DNA from: an uncultured Helicobacter sp.
Lineage (GTDB): Bacteria; Campylobacterota; Campylobacteria; Campylobacterales; Helicobacteraceae
Direction: 5' to 3'
Assembly (NCBI GenBank): GCA_944325475.1
Contig: CALVAF010000132.1
Span: 1 to 6,528 of the forward strand
DNA length: 6,528 nucleotides
Shown here: one piece after another, positions 1-4,375 of the stretch
Position numbering within the stretch: position 1 is the first letter of the stretch
Layout: each line of letters opens with the position of its first letter
The notes under the pieces: generated by a model
The model's database searches: none
Seen by the model: only the letters and a program-made list of their open reading frames with translations
What the model was told of the DNA's origin: nothing
Position numbers and translations under genes: made by a program

Positions 1-596
1 CCTTTTTTTAAGGCTTTGACTTCCTTATAAACACTCTGTGGCTCTGGAATAAACCCAAAAGTAAAGAAATCCCACAAAGCTTGGGGGTTTAAAGAGAAAT
101 TTCTAAAATATTCTTTAAGCGGTTTTATCAAAGTAGAAAACGCAAATTGCCCACCTTGCTTCACATAATAAAGCGGTTTTTCGCCCATTCCATCCCGCGC
201 TAAAATGATTTGCGCCTTTTTCTTATCATACACCATAATTCCAAACATTCCATTTAAAAAGCTAAAGCAATCCACCCCATATTCTTCATACAAAAAAGGC
301 AGAATCTCCCCATCACAATGCCCCTTAAAACAATGCCCTTTTTGCTCTAAGCCCTCCTTTAAAACCTTATAATTATAAATTTCCCCATTAAAAAGCACCA
401 CAACTGAAGAATCAGCATTCAAAAAAGGCTGCTCCCCAAAATGCAAATCATTAATACTTAGGCGATTCATACCCGCTATAAAATCCCCTTCACAAAACAA
501 ATAGCGCTCATTAGGACCGCGTTTTTGCATAAAATGCAACATTTTCTCTAAAGCTACAATATCCCTTTGGCTATAAATGCCAGCTATCGCGCACAT
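1..596 (-). CDS. Asparagine synthase-like glutamine amidotransferase (second copy, 3' end outside window)
   Basis: This is the N-terminal 198 codons of a class II glutamine amidotransferase of the AsnB type. The frame is open to the window edge, so the synthetase domain lies outside. The protein starts MCAIAGIYS, placing the nucleophile Cys at position 2 after Met removal; this fixes the ATG at 596-594. Glutaminase-pocket residues are in place: Arg45 in NRLSIND, Asn70 and Glu72 in NGEIYNY, Asp95 in CDGE, then RDGMGEKPLYY at 134-144. Family role: Gln hydrolysis, with ammonia channelled to an acid activated by ATP. In this locus a sugar-acid acceptor is more likely than aspartate, but that is inference. 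It is a paralogue of the complete copy at 4376-6250, with clearly different sequence. No Shine-Dalgarno lies close to the ATG; a strong one sits about 40 bases upstream. Confidence 0.9.
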   Translation of the reverse strand, partial: MCAIAGIYSQRDIVALEKMLHFMQKRGPNERYLFCEGDFIAGMNRLSINDLHFGEQPFLNADSSVVVLFNGEIYNYKVLKEGLEQKGHCFKGHCDGEILPFLYEEYGVDCFSFLNGMFGIMVYDKKKAQIILARDGMGEKPLYYVKQGGQFAFSTLIKPLKEYFRNFSLNPQALWDFFTFGFIPEPQSVYKEVKALKK

Positions 597-637
597 CGGT
601 AATCCCAAAAAAATCGCTTTTGTTCTTGCTCCAATTA

Positions 638-646
638 CTCCTCCTT
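638..646 (-). promoter_or_regulatory. Strong Shine-Dalgarno placed too far from the amidotransferase start
   Basis: The minus strand reads AAGGAGGAG followed at once by TAA and then TTG. It is ideally spaced for the TTG at 634-632, not for the ATG at 596. The TTG opens a 16-codon frame that ends in TAG at 586-584, just inside the amidotransferase gene. A short leader peptide with translational coupling is possible. The Cys-2 requirement excludes a direct N-terminal extension of the enzyme. The sequence ATTTTTTTGGG (T7, plus-strand A7 at 607-613) lies between; one extra T would fuse the TTG frame to the enzyme frame. Confidence 0.5.
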
Positions 647-659
647 AATAAAATCCAAA

Positions 660-700
660 ATATTTTTGTGCATTCTTCAGCTTACGAGGGCTTTCCTAAT
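660..700. repeat. 41-base inverted repeat, copy A (3' end of the GT4 gene)
   Basis: Plus-strand bases 660-700 are the exact reverse complement of 943-983, 41 of 41 bases, with mismatches immediately outside on both sides. The spacer is 242 bases. Copy A covers the last codons and the stop of the glycosyltransferase and some sequence beyond. Read on the plus strand it encodes HSSAYEGFPN, the catalytic motif of the same enzyme, in the wrong orientation. Copy A is therefore the derived copy, and copy B at 943-983 the original. Confidence 0.95.
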
Positions 701-1785
701 TGCTGGAACTCTCTTAGGGCTTGCCTTTCAAAACACTCGTAAGAAAAACCTTCCACACAAGCCCTAGCAACCACCGAAAAATGCTTCCTTTGGCATTCCT
801 CTTGCAAGGTTTCTAAACATTCACATAACCCAAAAGCATCAAAGACCTCAAAAAACAACGCATTTTTCTCAAAAATTTCCTTGTGCGGCTTGATATTAGA
901 AAGCACGAGTGGTTTTGAAAGGCTTGCTGCCTCTAAGATGGCATTAGGAAAGCCCTCGTAAGCTGAAGAATGCACAAAAATATCAGCACTTTTTAAAATC
1001 CCATACATATTAGCCCTATAGCCTAAAAATTCAATGTTTCTAAGCCCATATTCTTGCTTTTTTGATTCTAACTCCCCCCTTAGCTCACCATCCCCAAGCA
1101 CCAAAAAGCGAAAGTTTGCCTTGCGTGCTTGCAGGATTTTGCAAGATTCAAGCAAGGTTTCATAGTTTTTTTGGCTATGTAGCCTCCCCACACTCACACA
1201 AAGTATTTCATTATCTCTTTTTTGTATCCTATCCCCCTCATTTGCTAAAATCTCAATCCTTTTAAAATCAATGGGATTATACAAAATGCCAACCTTCTGC
1301 TTTGCCACACCAAAATTTTCTATAATGTCCTCACAAGAACTCTTAGAATTACAAATCACCCTAGTAGCCCCCTGCATACACAGAGAATAAAGCATTCCAT
1401 TGATTCTAGCTTCAGGGAATGTTTTTGCCACAAAAGAAGGCTCACAGCGCACAAAAATATAGTAGGGTTTCAAAGAAATTTTAGCGCTCAAAGCCACAAA
1501 ATAGCTGGTAATAAAATCCATAAAAGAACAAATCAAATCCGATTCTTTAGCAATTCTCTCAATCTCTTTAAGAATCACAAACGCATTTGCCATAAGCCCT
1601 TGCGTTTCCTCCTCTAGCAAATAATGGGTTTTAATCTCTGGAATCTCTAGTAATTGCTCTGTTTTTTTTAGAACAATCAATTCCACTTTAAATTGATTCT
1701 TTTGCAACAAAGGAAGCAGAATTGAAAGCACTTTTTGTGCCCCACCTCCTTGACGCATCACATCAATCACAAACACAATTTTCAT
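682..1785 (-). CDS. Glycosyltransferase family 4 (GT-B fold), C-terminus altered
   Basis: A retaining glycosyltransferase of 367 residues that probably adds one sugar from a nucleotide-sugar to a surface-glycan intermediate at the cytoplasmic face of the inner membrane. Visible GT4 landmarks are the N-terminal KIVFVIDVMRQGGGAQKV with its Gly-rich loop, RVICNSK near 142-148, LYNPID near 168-173, the donor-domain start SVGRLHSQKN at 198-207 (Arg201, Lys206), LVLGDGEL near 228-235, and the EX7E motif with Glu277 and Glu285 in YEGFPNAILEA. The ATG at 1785 follows GAGGGTAGGCG, a usable ribosome site. It starts 44 bases after the preceding gene. The last residues, LGKPS and stop, come from a 41-base inverted copy of the enzyme's own motif codons. 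Without those 41 bases the frame would end in HLDFIKEE. Catalytic residues are intact, so activity may be kept. Donor and acceptor are unknown. Confidence 0.93.
   Translation of the reverse strand: MKIVFVIDVMRQGGGAQKVLSILLPLLQKNQFKVELIVLKKTEQLLEIPEIKTHYLLEEETQGLMANAFVILKEIERIAKESDLICSFMDFITSYFVALSAKISLKPYYIFVRCEPSFVAKTFPEARINGMLYSLCMQGATRVICNSKSSCEDIIENFGVAKQKVGILYNPIDFKRIEILANEGDRIQKRDNEILCVSVGRLHSQKNYETLLESCKILQARKANFRFLVLGDGELRGELESKKQEYGLRNIEFLGYRANMYGILKSADIFVHSSAYEGFPNAILEAASLSKPLVLSNIKPHKEIFEKNALFFEVFDAFGLCECLETLQEECQRKHFSVVARACVEGFSYECFERQALREFQQLGKPS
943..983. repeat. 41-base inverted repeat, copy B (GT4 catalytic-motif codons)
   Basis: This is the partner of 660-700. It lies inside the glycosyltransferase and encodes about residues 268-281, ending in EGFPN, the first half of the EX7E motif. 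Because these codons belong to a conserved motif, this is the ancestral copy. Recombination between the copies would invert 701-942. From the sequence, the frame after EGFPN would then run only 11 more codons, ending in SKHS and stop, and give a truncated enzyme. Confidence 0.95.
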
Positions 1786-1811
1786 CGCCTACCCTCTTTT
1801 GTAATGCGATG

Positions 1812-1817
1812 ATTCTA
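1812..1817 (-). promoter_or_regulatory. Possible -10 element upstream of the GT4 gene
   Basis: The minus strand reads TTTTGGGTAGAATC in the 44-base gap before the glycosyltransferase, with TAGAAT resembling a sigma-70 -10 box 26 bases before the ATG. The same GGTAGAAT octamer occurs in the gap before the methyltransferase (4354-4361). No clear -35 is visible, which is common in Campylobacterota. It could be chance in AT-rich sequence. Confidence 0.3.
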
Positions 1818-1829
1818 CCCAAAATGCCT

Positions 1830-3416
1830 TTAAGCTTCTTTTAAAATATTTTCCAAAAAATTTGCTATCCATTTTGAAGACTTACCCAAATGATAAATTT
1901 CTTTTCTCTGGTATTGCTCTAATTCCTCTAAAACCTGCCTTCCTTTAGTTTTTAAATCAGATTCTAATTGCAAAGATTCTCGCTTAAACTCTTCTAAATT
2001 TAACGCCACTCTATGCAATTTGGGATTGGCAAAGGACACATCAAAATTCGTAATTCTCAAGTCAAATTCTTTTTTGGGGAAGGCATAGAGAATAACTGGC
2101 TTACAAACACTAAGAGGCGTGCTATAAGACACTGAAGAATTATCTGTAACCACAATGCTCTCTACAAGTAGCTCAGAGCTCAAACTCCCACTCAAATCAA
2201 AAGAAAAATGGGGATAATTGCAGAACTCTTCTAAAGCCGCATAGGGATTTCCACTCCCCATATATTCCACATAGCTTTTTAAAGCTGGGTGGGGACGAAA
2301 GACAACCTTTTTGCCCTTTTCTAGTAAAAACAAAATAGCCCCCTTTAAATCCTCTGCCATCATCAATCTAGGAATAAACAAAAATTGCTTTATGGGGCAA
2401 TGACAAGGCTTTTTGTTTTGAATCTTGTAATCTAATCTTGGAGAGCCGCTTTTGCAAACTTCAATTTCAAGCGAAATGGCTTTAAAGATTTTCACAAAAG
2501 CCTTGTGTGATTCTCTATCTAGCGCGCAATAATGGCTAAAGGGGACAAAATAATAATAGGCATATTGCATTAAATTTTTCTTCTTCACATTTCTTGGGGA
2601 AAGCCCAAAGGCTTCAGCTAGAGAATGCCCCATACCCACCACTTTTCTTTGCTTAGGATTAAGCCGCGGCATTCCACCTGAAAGCTTCAAAGTAACCTCA
2701 TAATTCACAAAATAATCTGCAATCACCCAAGGTGCGATTAAAATTGGCTGATTTCCAACCTTATGTTGGTGCTCTAAATAATACTCCATACTCCCAAAAT
2801 ACCAAGCAATTGGTGTAGAATCTGAAATAAAAGAAGAAATCTCTAAAGTATGGGGCGCAAAATCAAGCATAATGCCCTTTTGCAATTCCAAAGAATAACC
2901 TGCCCTCTCTAAATGGCGCTGCGTTACTTGACAATATTGCAACACACATTGCCTTAATTCCTCTAAAGCAATTTTAGGGCAATAATAAATAAAAAGATCA
3001 TAAAAGTAATAATAATGCCTAATCCACTCTTCTTCATAAAGGTGCAAAATTCGATTTTCTAATAACGCAAATTTGCCCCCCCCCCCCGCTGCTAATTTCA
3101 AGATTTCTCTACCCAAAAGATAGGCAACATATTCTCGGCTATCAATAAGCTTTTGAACTCCAGATTCAAGACATTTTCTCTCCAGCTCCTCATAAATATC
3201 GCCACCCATTAACAAAACATATTTTTGACTTGTTTTAATCTCTTCTTTATATCTCTCAAAGCTACTTGCCTCCTCCCTATCATCAATTCCTATAAACTCA
3301 ACCCCTAAATAAACTGCCTTTAAAATCCTCAAAAGCCTCTTGGCACAACCACCATTTGGGTAAATATAGCAATGCCCTATTAATTTTATCTTTTCATATT
3401 TTTTTAGATATTCCAA
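1830..3416 (-). CDS. CDP-glycerol glycerophosphotransferase-like protein, phase-variable (ON)
   Basis: A large two-domain protein of 528 residues from the preferred TTG start at 3416. Residues 1 to about 100 look like a Rossmann-type domain (KIKLIGHCYIYPNGG near 8-22, then VEFIGIDD and YVLLMGG). The C-terminal part carries the Glyphos_transf landmarks GSPRLDY near 324-330, VVFRPHP ending at 377, and VVTDNSSVSYS near 422-432 followed by KPVILYAFP. This family moves a polyol phosphate from a CDP-linked donor to a growing polymer, or acts as a GT-B transferase on surface glycans; the substrate here is not determinable. Four glycines at 111-114, encoded by a 12-base G run, sit between the domains. 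TTG 3416 is preferred because GGAGG lies five bases upstream. A GTG at 3464 would add 16 residues but has no ribosome site, and its codons look like a remnant of an amidotransferase gene end. Whether the start is 3416 or 3464 is uncertain; the family call is fairly secure. Confidence 0.82.
   Translation of the reverse strand: MEYLKKYEKIKLIGHCYIYPNGGCAKRLLRILKAVYLGVEFIGIDDREEASSFERYKEEIKTSQKYVLLMGGDIYEELERKCLESGVQKLIDSREYVAYLLGREILKLAAGGGGKFALLENRILHLYEEEWIRHYYYFYDLFIYYCPKIALEELRQCVLQYCQVTQRHLERAGYSLELQKGIMLDFAPHTLEISSFISDSTPIAWYFGSMEYYLEHQHKVGNQPILIAPWVIADYFVNYEVTLKLSGGMPRLNPKQRKVVGMGHSLAEAFGLSPRNVKKKNLMQYAYYYFVPFSHYCALDRESHKAFVKIFKAISLEIEVCKSGSPRLDYKIQNKKPCHCPIKQFLFIPRLMMAEDLKGAILFLLEKGKKVVFRPHPALKSYVEYMGSGNPYAALEEFCNYPHFSFDLSGSLSSELLVESIVVTDNSSVSYSTPLSVCKPVILYAFPKKEFDLRITNFDVSFANPKLHRVALNLEEFKRESLQLESDLKTKGRQVLEELEQYQRKEIYHLGKSSKWIANFLENILKEA
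3076..3087. repeat. 12-base poly-C (coding poly-G) phase-variation tract, in frame
   Basis: Twelve consecutive C on the plus strand read as GCG GGG GGG GGG GGC in the phosphotransferase gene, giving Ala-Gly4 then KFALLENR. The frame is continuous on both sides, so this copy number is the ON state; gain or loss of one or two bases would shift the frame after about 114 residues and lose the transferase domain. Runs of this length inside surface-glycan genes are the classic slipped-strand contingency loci of Campylobacterota. Confidence 0.93.
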
Positions 3417-3421
3417 TCTAT

Positions 3422-3426
3422 CCTCC
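3422..3426 (-). promoter_or_regulatory. Ribosome binding site deciding the phosphotransferase start
   Basis: The minus strand reads GGAGG, then ATAGA, then TTG at 3416-3414, a good Shine-Dalgarno with five-base spacing. The in-frame GTG at 3464 has only TAAAATTTGAT before it. This favours the TTG and a protein 16 residues shorter. Confidence 0.6.
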
Positions 3427-3437
3427 AAATTTCTCTT

Positions 3438-3484
3438 GCAATCTCTCTTGCAAGCACAAGACACACATCAAATTTTAGCAAAAT
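3438..3484 (-). pseudogene. Remnant of an asparagine synthase 3' end
   Basis: The minus strand from 3484 reads ATTTTGCTAAAATTTG, identical over 16 bases to the complete amidotransferase gene at 4437-4422. After a six-base gap, about 23 of 30 further bases match. Translated in the same frame it gives FAKI, stop, CVSCACKRDC against FAKIWYVYVFCAWRREW of the intact enzyme; the gap is a whole number of codons. It therefore looks like a decayed copy of the last codons of an AsnB-type gene, lying between the methyltransferase and the phosphotransferase. The similarity is short, so convergence cannot be fully excluded. Confidence 0.6.
3469..3484. repeat. 16-base direct repeat, copy 1
   Basis: The plus-strand sequence CAAATTTTAGCAAAAT is identical to 4422-4437 and in the same orientation, 953 bases apart. 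The two copies bracket the whole methyltransferase gene. It forms the best-conserved part of the amidotransferase-end remnant. Confidence 0.85.
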
Positions 3485-3517
3485 ATTTTCTTTTTATGCT
3501 GGGATTAAATCCTATCC

Positions 3518-4323
3518 CTATTCCCTTCCAATCACACAATAAATATAAGGTGCAAAGACACTATTTCCTTTATAGTCTGTAATGTTTTGCATTCTCTTCC
3601 ATACAAATTTTGCCATTGCATTCCCCACCTTTCTTTGTTTTTCATAATTTTTACCAAAAATAGCCCTAGGTTTCATACCATAAGCCAAAATCCCCATAGA
3701 AAATTTCCCCAAATAACCGCTTTCTAAAATCTTAAAGCCCTCCAAACAATGGATTTTCTCTAAAGATTTCAAATCATGCAAAAAATGAATCTTTAAAATT
3801 TCTGGCTGATACCAATAACACAGCATTTTATGGAAAGAAAATCTTGAAAAATTTGGTATGATTGTCACTAATATCCCTTTTGAAGACAAAAACGAAGAGA
3901 AAATTTTTATTACCTCCTTTGCTTGGCTAAAATGCTCCACAACTCCTAAAGAATACACGATATCAAACTCTTGTCTTTTCCCCTCACAAAAAAGACCATT
4001 TTGGTATTTTAAAAAATCATCACAAATAATTTCTGCCTCTACCCCACAAACCTCCAAACGCTCCTTAAGCTCCTTACAACCAATAGGCGAATAATCAATT
4101 CCCCCCCCCCCCACTCAAAATTAAACTTTTTGATAAAATAGGGCAACCACAAAGAATCTCCACAACCTATTTCAAAAATATTACGAGGGCTATAATGGTT
4201 AATTTGCCTCTCTATCACACTAGCAATACTTCTAAAATCATAGTAAATGGGCTTCCAATTAGGATTAATCTCTCTAGCATGCTGGTAAGTAGCCTCCCAA
4301 TGCTCTTTAGCACTCTTTTCCAT
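3518..4323 (-). CDS. SAM-dependent methyltransferase, phase-variable, frameshifted (OFF)
   Basis: One class I methyltransferase gene split by a G run. The first part starts at ATG 4323 (AAGGAG eight bases upstream) and holds MEKSAKEHWEATYQ and the SAM-binding motif I NIFEIGCGDS at about 48-57. The second part is in another frame. It resumes with GIDYSPIGCKEL, the usual strand and acidic residue after motif I, then DIVYSLGVVEHF and a C-terminus ending YCVIGRE at stop 3518. With 12 G the first frame reads WGGGELIIR and stops after 94 residues at 4039. With 10 or 13 G the frame is continuous and the protein is about 267 or 268 residues. Within this locus a sugar O-methyltransferase is plausible, but the substrate is inferred. 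It lies 52 bases after the amidotransferase gene. Neither half should be read as a separate gene. Confidence 0.88.
4101..4112. repeat. 12-base poly-C (coding poly-G) phase-variation tract, out of frame
   Basis: Twelve C on the plus strand, twelve G in the methyltransferase coding strand, directly after codon 70. This is the exact point where the two halves of the gene change frame. The required length for a continuous frame is 10 or 13, so the sequenced state is one base short of ON. It is the same length as the tract in the phosphotransferase gene, where 12 is the in-frame state. Confidence 0.94.
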
Positions 4324-4353
4324 AAATCAATCTCCTTAGAAAATAAAATCACA

Positions 4354-4359
4354 ATTCTA
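4354..4359 (-). promoter_or_regulatory. Possible extended -10 element upstream of the methyltransferase
   Basis: The minus strand reads TGTGGTAGAATTG in the 52-base gap after the amidotransferase gene. TAGAAT with TG one base upstream resembles an extended -10 box, 30 bases before the ATG at 4323. The octamer GGTAGAAT recurs before the GT4 gene. An internal promoter here would allow separate expression of the downstream genes. Weak evidence on its own. Confidence 0.3.
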
Positions 4360-4375
4360 CCACAATCTACAAGCT

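Noticed and set aside
1062..1265. Plus-strand reading frame of 67 codons
   Set aside because: It lies opposite the well-supported GT4 gene, has no ribosome site or recognisable motif, and is a shadow of that gene.
1662..1669. Run of eight T (A8 in the GT4 coding strand) as another switch
   Set aside because: A runs of this length are common in AT-rich genes, and the frame is intact; nothing else marks it as a contingency tract.
3495..3512. Small palindrome GGATTAAATCC between methyltransferase and phosphotransferase as a terminator
   Set aside because: The stem is only five base pairs and no T run follows on the coding strand; no convincing terminator hairpin was found in any gap.
3858..4094. 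Plus-strand reading frame of 78 codons opposite the methyltransferase
   Set aside because: Antisense to a gene with clear SAM-binding motifs; composition looks like reverse-strand noise.
4039..4114. Treating the two methyltransferase halves as two separate overlapping genes
   Set aside because: The second half would start at a GTG that is part of the G-run junction and lacks a ribosome site; together the halves form one methyltransferase fold.
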